From positions 696,881-760,880 of the forward strand of contig SJOL01006475.1 of the NCBI GenBank assembly GCA_004794785.1: a DNA stretch of 64,000 nt, read 5' to 3'. This DNA is from Opisthorchis felineus (Eukaryota > Platyhelminthes > Trematoda > Opisthorchiida > Opisthorchiidae). Below, piece after piece: positions 13,975 to 26,700 of the stretch (positions are counted from its first letter, which is position 1; every line of letters begins with the position of its first letter). A program made the position numbers and the translations under genes. The notes beneath the pieces are model-generated. The model saw only the letters and a list, made by a program, of their open reading frames with translations, ran no database searches and was not told the DNA's origin.

Positions 13975-16900
13975 GAGCCACTGGTTGGAAGAGAAACATC
14001 AGTATAAGGCCTACAATGAATCACATCAGCACTGAACCTAAATGAAACGGATGGATGGGTAGAGGATCACATGTAATCATTTAAATGATCCTTACCAAAT
14101 CAAGCGCACAAGCAACCACATTGAATCTGTCAGTCAAACTTAAAATGGCTTTTATGTACAAGTTTGGAAAGCTACTTCCCATTGCGTTGCTCACGCTTCA
14201 CCGGAAAACTGAGGTCCAGATATACTATTTTTCATGAATTCTCAGAGGGAAATGACAAGGTTGGAGATTAAATCTATCGACCTCCAAATTTGGGGGTCGG
14301 CATCAACTTGGCTACGGAGGACCCCATGCTCGTCCTCACTGGAGGTTGCCGTTTCGTTATCCCCTGTATAGACCATTTTTCTGATATGTAAAACCTACTG
14401 ACTTGCTGGTAAAAATGAGCAATGTATTAATTTTGCTGACAATTCAAGGAGATCTGTTGAAGATGTGACAGCGCAGCATGGGTGCGAGAGTGACCCAATT
14501 AACTTATTTAAAATTATGGAATGTCCAATACTCGAACTCCACTGAGAATTTCGGGTCGAATTTGTGAAATGGTTTTTGTTCTGACGTTTTCGTGCAGGGC
14601 TTGAGCTGAAGCCTGGTGTTAGTGACGAGTCCAATTAACACTGCCTACGCTCCCTCGGAAATTCGATCAAACAAATTCCCCCGATATGGCGCTAGGCCAC
14701 TGTTATTACATTTCGCAAAATGAGGCAATCCCCCTCTATAGAGTGCGTCTTAAGAGACCGATCAAAATATCTTTTCCCTGAAAACTAAATCTATATGCAT
14801 CTAGGAAGGCCTAAATTGGGTACGGAAATGTATTTCTTCTGAGTGATTTGCTCTCCTGTAATGAGTCTGTCCTGAGGTGCCCGCTGTGGTAAGCAGCACA
14901 AATGGCCTGGTGAGGATATTTATGTTAGTTCATACACCACAGACCTATTTTGCATGTCAGCCTAAATTACTGTATCATATTCTCACAATCGACAGCTGCC
15001 CCTCTCTGAGTCACACGTCTTAAAGCTTGTCGAGTCCTCCGTTTCAATGTGCCATTTAATATCTGTGCAGGTCGGTTCAATCGCAACGGCGTTTTGAGCC
15101 TGAATTTCACTACAGAGCCCCAAACGTTGGTAAACCGGAAAACTAAGGGCACTTAAACGCTCTATAAAAGCAAGTCAAACTAAAAAATATGTATAGGGAA
15201 TCATACGTAAGTAACTCGAAAACAACAGCAGATATTCCTATCATGGATCACTACGCCTACAAGATGGCACTTCTTGGTCTGAAAAGGTTTTTTATTAATA
15301 CTAAGATAGATTGTTCATCCAAAGGCGGGCAGTTGACGGAATTTTATGGGAGGGCTCTGGATCATCAGACGATCCTACGCTGTTATATGTAAATTAAATG
15401 TTAACAGTTACTGCACTCAGTGATGCGACATATTTGTGCTTACCAGCGCTAAAACTTCATGCACCAAACATTCTCTAGGGAGCTCTATTTTGAATCCTTG
15501 TGTTCGGGAACCGATGGTGAAAACAATCCAGTGGACGTTTACATCATACTCTTTTAATCCATCTTATTCCCCTACTTGCTTTTTTGTTTCAAGCGGTCGA
15601 TTTCAACGAGTTCTTGAGCAGTGAGATTAAGGTGCTACAAACCTACTGGTTATCCGTAAGGCGTCATCTTTATATTACTTAAATCTCTCAAAAACCCGGT
15701 TTTTCTTCATAACCTGTTCCGTTTTAACCGTCCACTAACTAGTAAGTATCTATCAGATATGTCAACATTTCGTTTGACGTCATCGGCCGTCGCTATATGA
15801 AAACACATAAAACAGGAGATCTATTTGGACCAATTTATAGGCACCAGTGGCCAGCAGGAAACAACAACTTTTGGACTTCTAGATCAGCACTTACCTTATG
15901 AACAGATGTCCTAATTCATAGCACTTTAACGATCAATACATTTCAGCTGGTCTGGATAGTGAATAAAACCCTGTCATCGAAAGTAAACCCAATGGGAAGT
16001 AAACTGAGAAGGACCAGACCCACGTAGAATCAAATGCTTTCATTAGTTTCCATCTGGATTAGTTCCACTTCCCAGTGTACTATCTTCCTCCCAGTAGGAA
16101 TACAGGTTTCTTGTCCGAGGGGTCTCAACCGCTAGAGGACCATCCTTTAAGATTTATTCAATTTTTACCCTTTGAGCAAGCATGATTCTCAACCCCACTG
16201 GACAGCCTGTTTGGATTTTGAAGCACCTATTTTGGAGGTCTATTAGTTGTCAGTATAGGTGCTAGTTGTTGGGAGACTACCCACCAACCTCGTGTTCATT
16301 ATTAAGCTGAAAGTAGTAGAAGAACTAGGTTTTACAGTGTTTTATTACATTGCTATTTCCGAATAAAATCTTGAATTCAGAACGAATTCAGACTCAGAAT
16401 CACAGGTGAATGCTGAAATTGATTGATTCTTTGGAGGCCAGAATATTTTTCTGCTATCTATCTGCCACGATAAAATAATCCTGTCTAATTTTTGAAGCCT
16501 GTGTAGTGAGCGAATACCCACAGACCGTTAGTACATTCCAATGGACAGCGTTTCCCAGAACTACGCACTTTTGGCTAAACTTGTGTGCTTTTGGGAAGCC
16601 TTTATTTTACTCAAGATGCATCCCTGGTAAATACCCTCGCCATCATCTCCATTGCATGATGGTCACCGATCAGTGTAAAACTCCATAAATATCCCAGTAC
16701 ATTCTATACCCCCGCGTCTCCTTACGTACGCATCCAAGAATTCAGGTAACGATGCAACCGCTTTCTTACCAGTATTGAATAAACCTCTGGCGTATTATCT
16801 ACCAGCGTCAGTCATAAAAACAACCTCGGTTGCATACATTCACACCAACAGAAACTAGACCTCTCTCACAAACTCAGTTCGTCAAAGCCTGCAGAAAACT

Positions 16901-17490
16901 GCTTTCCAGCCCCACCCATGCTTATGAAGACATCGACCTGGTATTCGAAAATGGACTTTTTTCCTCAGGCCATCTGAATAAAGTGTGGAATTCGGAGCGG
17001 AAAGTAACAAACCACAGATATATAGAGAGAGGCATGGAATAAAAATTGAACAAATCGTTCAAAAAAACAGGGGGAGAGTGATTTTGAATAAAAGACTGCT
17101 GGAAGTGAGAGGAGTTAGAGAGCAAACCAAAAAATTACTGTACAGTGTGCATCATAACATTTATCTATAAGTATAATCCCCGCGCAACAAACGAGCAAGG
17201 AGCACAAAAGAGAGAAAAGTAAATAATGCTGTAACAACTGAGAAAATATCTGCTTTTGTATAGCATGTACAGCCGAACAATAGGACCAAGACACATCGTT
17301 CCAAAAAAGGAAGGATAATTTCACTTGTCCTGCCAAACAACTGATTTCTTAATCTTTTTTCAGGAATGTGAAAGGTTGTCACAGTTGGTCAGATATTGGT
17401 CTGGGAGTGTTGGGGGTAAACAGCAGGGATGTTGGACAAATCGCATCATATTTAGTAGGTCAGGACTTCCTAACCAACTGGCTTCTGTTG
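13975..17490. other. No supported gene; includes presumptive 3' flank of the PPC gene
   Basis: The segment just below 17496 would be 3' UTR and flank of the minus-strand gene, possibly to the AATAAA at 16606-16601. The remaining frames show no recognisable domain. Confidence 0.5.
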
Positions 17491-17495
17491 CAATC

Positions 17496-17864
17496 CTAGT
17501 CGGAGTATATTCGATCAGCTATATTCTCAACCGCTAGTTCTTTGAACCCGGTACGAGGATCCTCTCTTCGGATAAGACGTATTCCAGTGTTAGAGACGTC
17601 ATTTTCACGTCGTTTCTTTGCTGGAATACCCTCCTCATTCTCCTGGGAAGGGTTGGAACGGACTTCACCAGCTGTCCTAATTTCCACGCCAGTCGCTCCC
17701 AGGACAATTTCGGCTGTTGTGTTCACTTGACAGGACCCCAACAGGTGACCCCCTAATACCTGACCGTTCGAGTCGGCCAGAGCAATGTGTAGGTGTGGAT
17801 GGCCATCACTTGCGAGAGTACCCACCATTGAAACAATTTCAAACGGGCCTTCCAATTCACATTC
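17496..17864 (-). CDS. Terminal coding exon: C-terminal half of PPC (DUF296) domain, basic motif, stop (exon D)
   Basis: The exon is 369 nt: 122 codons plus TAG at 17498-17496. The acceptor is a pyrimidine-rich tract ending TTTTTCAG at 17865, phase 0. Residues 6-60 complete the PPC domain begun in exon C: GPFEIVSMVGTLASDG, then HLHIALADSNGQVLGGHL, then CQVNTTAEIVLGA. The GPFEIV segment corresponds to the GRFEIL motif of plant AHL proteins, and the DG/HLHI/GGHL motifs are the family's best-conserved positions. After the domain comes a basic cluster (PAKKRREND), a likely nuclear-localisation signal, then a DPRTGFKELAV tail of the type that closes some PPC proteins. The open frame continues upstream to 18272, but that part is intron. 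A minus-strand AATAAA lies at 16606-16601, about 0.9 kb past the stop, and could be a polyadenylation signal; this is weak. The 6.2 kb intron to exon C contains a hammerhead-repeat pair on the antisense strand. Confidence 0.88.
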   Translation of the reverse strand, partial: ECELEGPFEIVSMVGTLASDGHPHLHIALADSNGQVLGGHLLGSCQVNTTAEIVLGATGVEIRTAGEVRSNPSQENEEGIPAKKRRENDVSNTGIRLIRREDPRTGFKELAVENIADRIYSD

Positions 17865-18826
17865 CTGAAAAATTTGGAATAAACCGCACTCGATATATTG
17901 CAAGTTTGCTCTATAAACAAGGAAAGCCATAGGGTTAATAGAAAATAAAGAATCACTCCTTAGAAAATATAGACCAAAGTTGAGAAGTAAGTAAGTAAGT
18001 CCACGAGAACTGCGTAAATTTTTAGAGCCTGGATATCTACGTAAACATTTCATTGGAAAATGACAAGTAACGTGTTTGAGAACACAACACAAACATTTGA
18101 CGAAGACTGTCAGTAGCAAGAAACCCAAGTGCTGAAAGTAGGCCCAACGGAATAACCGCATTTCTCTCTTCTCTCTTGCAAACTCAAGTAACAGTTGTTG
18201 AAATACAAGGAGCCAATGTTTAATTGTTATATATTCCTCAGTATTTGACTCCGTAAAAGAAAATTTAAGCAAGGAAAAGCGGATACCTAGAGTGAAACAG
18301 TCCAGAACGAATAGGAATTACTTGCAACAGAAAAAGATTTAGGTGTGCCAAGTTACACGACTCGTCAAATATTGTAACCACAAACTACGATCCTGAAACA
18401 TGACCGTCCGTTTTCAGCTCACCAAACGGAACAGGTCCATTCAGTTTACCATCCTGTGCTTTCCCGGTTGATAAAAAAGGAGGAATCTTAAGTTTAGGCA
18501 TGTTCTGCACGACAGAGTCTGCCTCTTTGATAAACAGGTTCTATAAGTTGAATGCGAATGAACTGAACTGTTATCGTCAAGCCATATTTCTCTCCCAAAG
18601 AGACATGCTTCCAAGGTTGATGTTTACTAGTCTAGATCCCATATTCTGGAGAATGGGTATTCTGAGCAAGTTAAGCCAGCTTTTTCTACTTATCCTAACA
18701 CAAGATTACTTGTCCGGACGCTAACTGTATATCATGTTCTCATCAGTTATCACGTATCCGCTGATTTACTGTCCACACGCCGCCAGTTACTACCGTAATG
18801 TTGCGTCAACTGGCGATCATGACGGT

Positions 18827-18840
18827 ACACGGTACCGTGT
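18827..18840. repeat. Perfect 14-bp palindrome
   Basis: ACACGGTACCGTGT, centred on GGTACC, inside the PPC-gene intron. No larger inverted repeat surrounds it. It may be chance. Confidence 0.8.
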
Positions 18841-21800
18841 GAAAGTTAGTAACTAAAACAGCCATTAAAGCAGTGACTCCTCTGGTTACTTATAAATCGG
18901 TGATCTATTCAGCCATCTTCATAACACAGAACTCAAGGTTGTGTTATCGCACACTACTCATATCTAGTTAGCGATTGTGGTCCAATACTACTCAATACAG
19001 TCAGCTATTGAGGTGCACAGATCAAAAAGCGTGCAGTCGATAAAAAGCTAATTCTGAAGGGCCAAATCTGGATGACTGATCACCACACGAAGGGCATGTT
19101 TGCCTGGAACTTGGGTGTCAGTTACTGTAAAGTTTGGAGGGCACCTGCTCTAAAGTTAATATAATGATGCTCACTTTTGATTGCAATAGCATGCAAACTA
19201 AGTATTACCTTCGGAAAAGCCAATTACTATGCTGTGCACTGAAAAATGGTCACACTTCAGCCCCTGGAGACGGAAGTAAATTACAGTACAAAATAACGCT
19301 GTCTACTAGCAAAATGCGTAACTGGGTGGATAGTGCATTGTCAACTAACGAAAAGTCATAAAAGACAGGGTGGGTTTCTAAACGACAGACACGCTCAGGT
19401 TATCTTATTAAACGTCATACGCAGAAGTAACAAAGAAGGCGAAAGGAATTTACTCAAACCGACCACAGTATGTTCAAATTCTTATAGATACTTTGTTCTA
19501 GGGTGCCCCAGGAACCCCGAATAAGACCACTGAAATTAGAACTTCTCCTGTTGGAGGCCTTGACTTATTCCACTCTGCTTTCTAAAGAAATGCCAGATTA
19601 TGTTGAAAGACTGAGGAACCTTTAGCAGTTTTTTCATCCGACCTATTTCTCGCAAAACTTACAGAAGAATAATATCCATGGCTTCACAGGGAATATTTGA
19701 GCAACCATCCGCTGGACTGCAGGCTGCTAATCAACGGTATCGTCGTCACCCACACAGCCCAAATACCGTCGGCAAACGTCACTGACAATGAGACTCACAA
19801 GGCATTTTCGGTCCCTGAATTAACACCCCCATTTGTAGATCTAAGTGGGTTTTTTCGAAAATGAGACATCCCATACTGTTGTCAGTCTGTCAGCTTTTTT
19901 AGTACATGCCGGTTCATCAAACTGAATGGAAAGCATAAATTAAGCGTCCGATTGTCTTTACTATCTGCACAAAAGTCCATTATATGTTTTCGGGAAAAGC
20001 AAACTACCCGAAACAGCAAAAGTATACAATCGCGTGAAGCACAGCGCATTCGACCACACGGATTCATTACGCTACTCAGCCTCTCCTCCACAGTCATCAT
20101 CACTGCCATAGATAGCAACGCGATACTGGTTGAAACTGGTGTTCAACTGTAATACAACCACTAAGAAAAAGCCAACAGCAGGCTAAAGAGGAGAAAAGTG
20201 GGGAGTATTTGCAGGAAACCGTAAGTTTCTGTAGAAAACTTTCAAAAGCGAGGTGCCTACACTTTCCATAACCATTGAGATGAACACATCTGAGCATCAT
20301 TTTGGACCCAGACAGACAAGCGTTAGTGAGGCTAAGAAGTGACAGCAAGCTCACCACTGGGATCAGTTGCATGCGATGTCCTGCAGAATTTCCAAACACG
20401 CTCAAGTAGACTCAAAGACTACACCCCACCCTCACACAGAGTGTGAAATGAGCCTCAATAAAAGCATTGTAATACTCGTCATGGTTCTCTGGAAAGTTTT
20501 ATGTAACTTGAGTGGACATCTAAACAAACTATGGTAACAATCAAAATTGCGTTTGACTGACGAAGATAATTCGTCAACTCAGAACATAAGTTCCGTGTTT
20601 CGCCAAACATCCCGTAACGGTGTGATTAAACTGCGTATGGATTATATGAACAGACCGAAAAATTGAAAAATCTTTTCTAAGTGAAGACATCTCATCTAAT
20701 TTTTTATCTCCAATACATCCGTATGAATGTAATGAACACTAGTAAGTGTAGACCACCGGCAGAAAAGGTCAGTTCTGGAAAAACAATTCACCACGCGTTT
20801 TTGCTCCGGTCGCGAAAGGGGATACAAAAGAGGATTTGTTCATTGCCTCCTCGATTTTACCAATTTCGAGAAAAATCGTCTACAACTGTGAATTACCCGA
20901 TGGTATTCAATAAGGAATAATGATAATTTATTCTGAAGCCTAAAAAAACTAGCGTTGTCACCTCCAAACTTCCATCAGTTCAACTACTCATTTTGCAGCA
21001 TGAAAGCAGTCGTTTAGGTTGAAAATGCTTCAAAAATCAAGTAGCTAGAAACGATGGTTTGCAGAATTTGCTTGTTTGCTTGCAGAATTTGGAAATCGCT
21101 GACTTTTAGTCCGAACGGGCAGTTCTATACATAGCCATTTGCATGTGCACAAGAGTGCTCTAAGTACAAAATATTAGCTTATCAGATTCGCCTGTTAAGC
21201 GCGCGAGGGACGATGCTGCGAACAGCCGTGAGCAACAGGATTTTATAAATTGATGATGTGGTTGTTCAAGACACCAGCAGCCTGAGAAACATTCCACTAC
21301 ACCTTATCAATAGTAAATGAAGTCAGAGATTGCTTGCAAGATGCATGCTGTGTCTGTGAATGGATAGGGTAGTTGGTAGAATGTTTTACGTTTATCGGAT
21401 CGGACAGCTCCATTAACACGCCATGAGAACGAGCATGCTAATAAAAAATTACTGAGCACCGCCTAGTATGTGTGTGGGTTGATTTCCGAACAGTTGATGG
21501 GATGATAAATGGATAAAATCTATACGACCTGCATCACTAATGACTTTGCACTAGAAAACGAATGACAATGTTTTCGAAGTAGCGTAGGAGACTGGAACTT
21601 CAAGCATCGCTCATAACTATAGGTCACCTTTAATGCTGATCCTGGTAAAAGGGGTCAATCATGACCTTCCTGTATTCCCCGCATTTACGCGCGTTGGAAG
21701 AAGCCTTGCTCTATGCATAACTGAGACCTATAGAAGTGCTATTCCTATTACGTAGAGCCCCCTGTGCTCGTTTTAATGTTAACTCTGCTATCTCTGTGTG

Positions 21801-23384
21801 TCTATCAAATTCACGCATGAAAATTCACATACTGCATGTGACAGAGGTTCAAATGGCCTAACTCACTGTCCTGATAAATTCCGTAAAATTTATAAATACA
21901 GCCTTAGCTGTGAGGTTGGAATATATCCCCAGCGGGTTTACTGGCTGATGCGTGATCTCCACTGCTACACGCGAAATGTGTGCTCAGCGACCGTTTTTCT
22001 AATGTAATGTGTGTTTAGGTTGAACAATGAGATGGCATTGGTCCGTTCACCCCTAAGCTCCCACACTTTCTTTTCCTTTTCGAATAGGATAAAAAGTTTG
22101 TGTGCTTATTCCAGATTAACAAATGTATCATGGGCAATGACTCTGATACAGATAGGCTAATCTAAGCAGATAACCGCCAATATGAGACGTAATGAGCTTA
22201 AAACAGAATAGTGTTAATTTCTTTCCTCTCTAAATTTGCACCGGTAAAAAACACCAACAATGGGAGTTTGTGATTTTCAGTACATACCAACGGCTGCCAA
22301 AGGGCAGAAGGAAAACAAAATGGACAGTGTGTTTTGTTCGTTGTCCATTACGTCCCATTACGTGAACTTCGACTTTGGATTTAGGGGTTCACAAACGCCC
22401 TTCCTAATCTCGGCCGGATCATAGAAGTTAACGACTATCCACATTCTAATGAGTCTCCAAGACGACGACAGTAACAAGCCCCTGCGCCGAAGATTAGGTG
22501 AAGGTTTCAGTCTTCACGTCGTTTTCCGTGAATAGGACGACCAGAGAACGTGGCCCTATCGATTGTCGCTTAAATGATCAATCGAAGTTGCGGAGTCAGC
22601 TTGTCTGAGCGACGCAATGTAGTCAACCAGGCTGTTAGTGTGTGAGAACCAGTGTGAAAATCAAGGTTATTTTTGGGTGCACGAACATGATGCATTTGGG
22701 CTGATGTACCGACAGAGCAGTCAAACCTAACTGGGAAGAGGACGGTTAGTGATACCAGTTGTAGCCAGTTGGCTGGTTGTGAAAACCAATGACGATGAAC
22801 ACAATACTACGACAGTAACTCATTGCTAAAGATCTAATCTCCGCGCCTGCTCTTCCGTGGGACGTGGAGGACCAGAAATCGGTGCTCATCAAGCCCACGC
22901 ATATTGACTGGTCTTGGGGAACCTATGAAAATGCTACATGCTCCAGCATAGCTAATACGGTTGCTGTGCATCACGATAAGTTAAGTAAATTCACGACGGA
23001 CAGGAACCCCTGTTCCGCTAATCAAAGCAGGCTAACAGCAGTTTTCACGTCCTCTAATCAAGCCCCCTATTGTAACAAACACTCGTAGGAGAGAGTAAGC
23101 TAGCCTTGTTCGACGAAGATAGCTATTCTGGTACATTGATTTTTGTACTCTTTAAACTTAATTTTTAACTATTTTGGAATGCCTATGACTTCCCAGTGAT
23201 ATTATGGAAACAATTATATGTAGTCCCATGCGCTCCCCCGCACAATAGCTGACGATACCATCAAGGGTTAGGCTACTTTCCCCTCGTTGTCAATCACTGG
23301 CTTCCATCTGATCTACGATTGTTTATTCCAATCGTTGTTTCTTGCCACCTGTCTACAAGCGTAGTGTCCATAAGATGCTGGCTA

Positions 23385-23525
23385 AATACACTCACTGCAG
23401 ATTACACCGGTGTCAGTGGCAGACTCGACTGGACTTGTCGTCTTTGATATTCTTCAAATGAATGTGCTGAACCAAGCCCGCCTCAAGTATCATTTGTCAT
23501 GCAGATCGGGATAACAAGTATAGCA
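23385..23525 (-). repeat. Hammerhead-repeat copy, minus arm of the 23-kb pair
   Basis: On the plus strand it begins AAATACACTCACTGCAG, then TCTTTGATATTCTTC, then GAATGTGCTGAACC. The order matches plus-strand 38961-39060 (AAATACACTC, TTTATGATGTCTTAAG, GAATGTGCTGCGCC). It is diverged and lacks the ribozyme part. It lies directly before a plus-oriented copy, the same layout as at 39 kb. Confidence 0.5.
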
Positions 23526-23539
23526 TCTTGATTTACCCT

Positions 23540-23725
23540 AAACGAGAAATTCAGTTGAATCTACCGTCAACACGAATGCAGTTTGTAAATCAGTGTATTT
23601 CGCCGTCTGTGTATTATTGCAAGTGGGATGTGACGTTGATGGGGACTACGCCTACCTGATGTGTCCCAAGGACGAAATCAGTAGTGACCTATCAAGTCCT
23701 CAGCAACCCCATAAGTAGCTTGTTG
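23540..23725 (+). repeat. Hammerhead-repeat copy, plus arm of the 23-kb pair
   Basis: Contains the block GTTTGTAAATCAGTGTATTT (23581-23600), the intervening spacer, the degenerate hammerhead at 23650-23689 and the downstream tail ending near CCCCATAAGTAG. Same order and spacing as 39205-39417. Confidence 0.65.
23650..23689 (+). ncRNA. Degenerate hammerhead ribozyme copy within the PPC-gene intron
   Basis: GCCTAC (23650-23655), core CTGATGT (last A changed), stem II GTCC/GGAC with a CAA loop (23663-23673, four good pairs, so compensatory relative to GCCC/GGGC), GAAA (23674-23677), TCAGTA in place of the CCGGTC stem III/cleavage segment, then GTGACC. Stem I is weakened. It lies antisense to the host gene. 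Catalysis is unlikely in this copy. Confidence 0.65.
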
Positions 23726-24057
23726 GTTCAACAGAATGTGGGGACAGTGTTAAAATCATGTACCCAACACTTGATAAACACACTCACTTCTCAGTTTCAA
23801 TAACTCCGGACAACCAAATTTCCAGAGCCTTCAAACATCTATGAAGAATGACGTCTGAAGGTGAAGTATGTGTGGCTATCATCTATGCAAGCACGGTGGT
23901 TGTTGAAACTGATTTGGAAATCCCAAATGGAGGGCATCTTCAGAACTTCGGTTTCAAAACTAGCGTTATTCAAGCCAAACAAAACACCTTTCAATATAAT
24001 CCACAACATAGAAAATTAGGGAATTTAGTAAGTCAATGCACCGAAATGAGAGCTCAC

Positions 24058-24477
24058 TTGCAAATTGGCTAAACGTATATGAGCTTTTGTAAGACTGCCG
24101 CAACACGTAATGATGAATGCTCCAGTCAGATGATGGCTCAGTATGTAGTGAGACAGGCAGCTGCGAACCTCTTGTCCTGGAGCAAGCCGTAAAATATGAA
24201 CACCGAAGCCCTCACCGGCAGAATGAATTGAAGAGACATCGCAACCCGGAATTTCTGCTGGTGCGTGAGTGGAATGTGGACCAGAGAGACGCGTGGACCA
24301 AAACGGTGAGAGGGATGGTGCGGGCTGCTCAATAGTACGAGGGCTGTCATCCTTGCGTTGATCGGATGAGCTACACTCAGAAGCAGTATTATATGGGTGC
24401 TCCATCAAAGACGGAACTGGAGAAGGCGTCCTAAACTGTTCTTGGATGGTTGGTGAATCGACGGGCGTGCATACACT
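24058..24477 (-). CDS. Internal exon: N-terminal half of a PPC (DUF296) domain (exon C)
   Basis: The exon is 420 nt (140 codons), phase 0 at both ends. The acceptor is a pyrimidine-rich tract ending TTTACAG at 24478; the donor is CAA|GTGAGC. Residues 1 to about 88 are Ser/Pro-rich. From about residue 90 (GFGVHILRLAPGQEV) it matches the first half of the PPC/DUF296 domain: strand, conserved RLxPGQE turn, helix, then AFIITCCGSLTKAHIRLAN. PPC domains occur in prokaryotic proteins and in plant AT-hook (AHL) nuclear proteins, where they mediate trimerisation and nuclear function. The second half lies in the next exon at 17864-17496. The leading 17 codons of the open frame (24528-24478) look like a signal peptide but are the intron's pyrimidine tract. 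Phase, strand and Ser/Pro composition all allow direct joining to exon B 4.8 kb upstream; this link is inferred. Confidence 0.85.
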
Positions 24478-26509
24478 CTGTAAACACAGAACACACAGAA
24501 GCGAAAGTAAAAGTTCCTGCCGAAACAAAACGAATTGGTAATCTCGAACGAATGATGGTTTAGTCGTGGCATACTATTTCATTAGACACTGTTCAAGTAG
24601 GATATCTATATTTCAAAAACGGAGTATCCGGTTTTATCACATTACGAAGAGTCGGTGCTTTTATAGACCAACCTTATCTGAAGTGGTCAAACAAGTAAGA
24701 TTATCAATTAGAGATACATCATCCTCGTTGTCCAGGCCGTGTTTACTCGATATGTGGATTACCACGTCAGACCTGACCTGTCGATCGTTCGGGAGTCAAG
24801 AGAATGAGCGCGCTCTCCAGCTATGCATTCGGCAGCTGACCAATCACCGGCAAGGTTATCCATTTGTGGCCTGCACAGGATTGGTTATACCCAGGCCACA
24901 GTCAACAGAATATTGATCCAGCACGTCCCGACATGTATACATGTCCAGACGGTGAGGGGTGCTTGACCCGGTGCCCTTAGCCTTCGGTAAAGTATGTCGT
25001 AAATAAGAATAAAGTGGACTAATCAGGCGTTCTCGTTTTATGCAGTAAACACAGAATCCTAGAAGTCAACACGAAAGTAGTGCAGTCTCCTTCACCGATA
25101 TATACGGTGTGCTGCTGCTACGTTTGCGTGAATGGTGGAAACTGGTCTGAATGAGGCCCGAGTATGTGCTCCTTCAGAAGTTTCGTCAACCAAGTCAATA
25201 TTAGCTCTGCTGATACCTCATAATCACAATGATCGGCTGCCAGGCGAGTCACAATCATCATCACAGACAGCAACACCAATGTGAGAAAGCTGGTACCTGG
25301 CTGACTTACAGTCGTCCCAAGTTAAGTTAATAATGCTCTTTTACGAAGGTAAAACAATGCGAAGAATAAGAAGGAGCCTGATACTGTAAAGACAGGCCCG
25401 AGGTGCCAAAACCGCCAAACTCTCAGACGAAAAATTGGGGTAGAACGCCGTTCGCAATAAATACCGGCCCTTTTTAGTATCCCAATCCAAGCACATGGGT
25501 GGTCTCACTCACCACATCAAAAGAAGTTGTCAGCGCTCAGGCCTATGCATTCTCTTTCTGTTCCCTCTATTGAATGAGACTTTTCCAGACTCATAGTTTG
25601 TGCTTCCGACATGCAAAACAACCCACTTTCCCGATGGTCCAGATTATGTAACATATAACAAGTGTACAAGACCAGAGTTTTAAATACGGAAAAAGATACA
25701 TAGTATTCTCCCTCCGAAATGAAAAGTAGGCAGTTGTGTCCAAAGTCACGTCAAAAAGTAAGTTTTTATATCTAAGAGTACACCATAAGTTGTAGTTAGG
25801 TCTTTGCCTGCCACAAAGTTATCACTGCTGTGATTCCTCGAATAAAAGCACTTCCCTAACTAACTTTATCTGAGCTTGTGTTCACAAGGTCTGTTCTAAG
25901 AAGTAATAACCGGATAATAACATAGTGGTAAGACAACAGACAACTTCTATAACTGTTCACTTATACAGCGTAGTAGCGATGAGAATTTTACCAGCACCAC
26001 TGGCTCACACCTGTAATAATCACGAAAGCGGGCCTTCCTGCAAAGGTTTACGTATCACGCAGGTACGTTCGTATGCTTAAAAGAATGTGTGAAAAATCTG
26101 TGTTCGTAATAGAAATGTCTCCGCAAACGAAGACCTCACACATAAAACATTGCCATGTGTAATATTTTGTCTTATGAGGAACCTTCGAGGGACAGCTTTT
26201 CGACTTTGGGTTCACGAAATAGGCATTTCAATCTCTTCTAAGGGGAAGACTACAGATATCATCTCAGTATGTGACAATACAAGACAACTGGAAATTTCAA
26301 CATCAACCATCGATGCACTGTGATTTGTTGACGACAGAAATCTTTTGAAGCGCTGTTTTACTGTAGAAGTAGCACTAATGCTACATGGAGGATTTGCGAA
26401 GGACCGGTGAAGGATAGTTGTTTCGTGGTTGAATTTCAAGGTGGGCTTAAGTCATCCCAGAGACATGACTTCCAACTACATTTTAGGCGTTGCTAATCGG
26501 CGGTTATTT

Positions 26510-26700
26510 TCCCCGTGTACACGCCAATGCATGTCGTCGATAAAATCTCTGAAAAGACCTCATGATTTCCGAAAGGATACCGCTCCATCTTAAGCATCCT
26601 AAGCGTTGTTATTCGTGGACTTCGATAAAATATTTTCATATGAAAGCGTGTACCGATGGATTTGGCCGAAATCAGACAACTCCAACAATTTGTCTCTAGT
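26510..26700 (+). mobile_element. Probable LINE reverse transcriptase remnant, N-terminal palm region
   Basis: Plus-strand frames contain HDFRKDTAPS followed, after two stops, by LLFVDFDKIFSYESVYR, resembling the LINE RT segment (I/L)FxDFxKAFDSVxR with the first catalytic Asp. It could be the 5' part of the same insertion as 27870-28860, separated by about 1.2 kb of unrelated sequence. It is short, so this is tentative. Confidence 0.42.

Larger units (their letters stand above)
17865..24057 (-). other. Intron splitting the PPC domain (6193 nt)
   Basis: It runs from donor GTGAGC at 24057 to acceptor TTTTTCAG at 17865. Apart from the hammerhead-repeat pair at about 23385-23725, a short AAGT tetranucleotide run (17985-18000) and a 14-bp palindrome at 18827-18840, I see no recognisable element. 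A GC-richer stretch at about 22430-22870 has no coding signature I trust. Confidence 0.75.

Noticed and set aside
17865..18272. Upstream 136 codons of the open frame containing the second PPC half
   Set aside because: They precede a clear TTTTTCAG acceptor, show no domain and read like translated intron.
20558..20582. Small hairpin TTGACTGACGAA / TTCGTCAA
   Set aside because: Short stem with no surrounding conserved element, terminator context or repeat copy elsewhere.
24478..24528. Apparent signal peptide (MFRQELLLSLLCVLCLQ) at the start of the frame that contains the first PPC half
   Set aside because: It is the translated pyrimidine tract of a good splice acceptor; the exon starts at 24477 and PPC proteins with NLS-like tails are not expected to be secreted.
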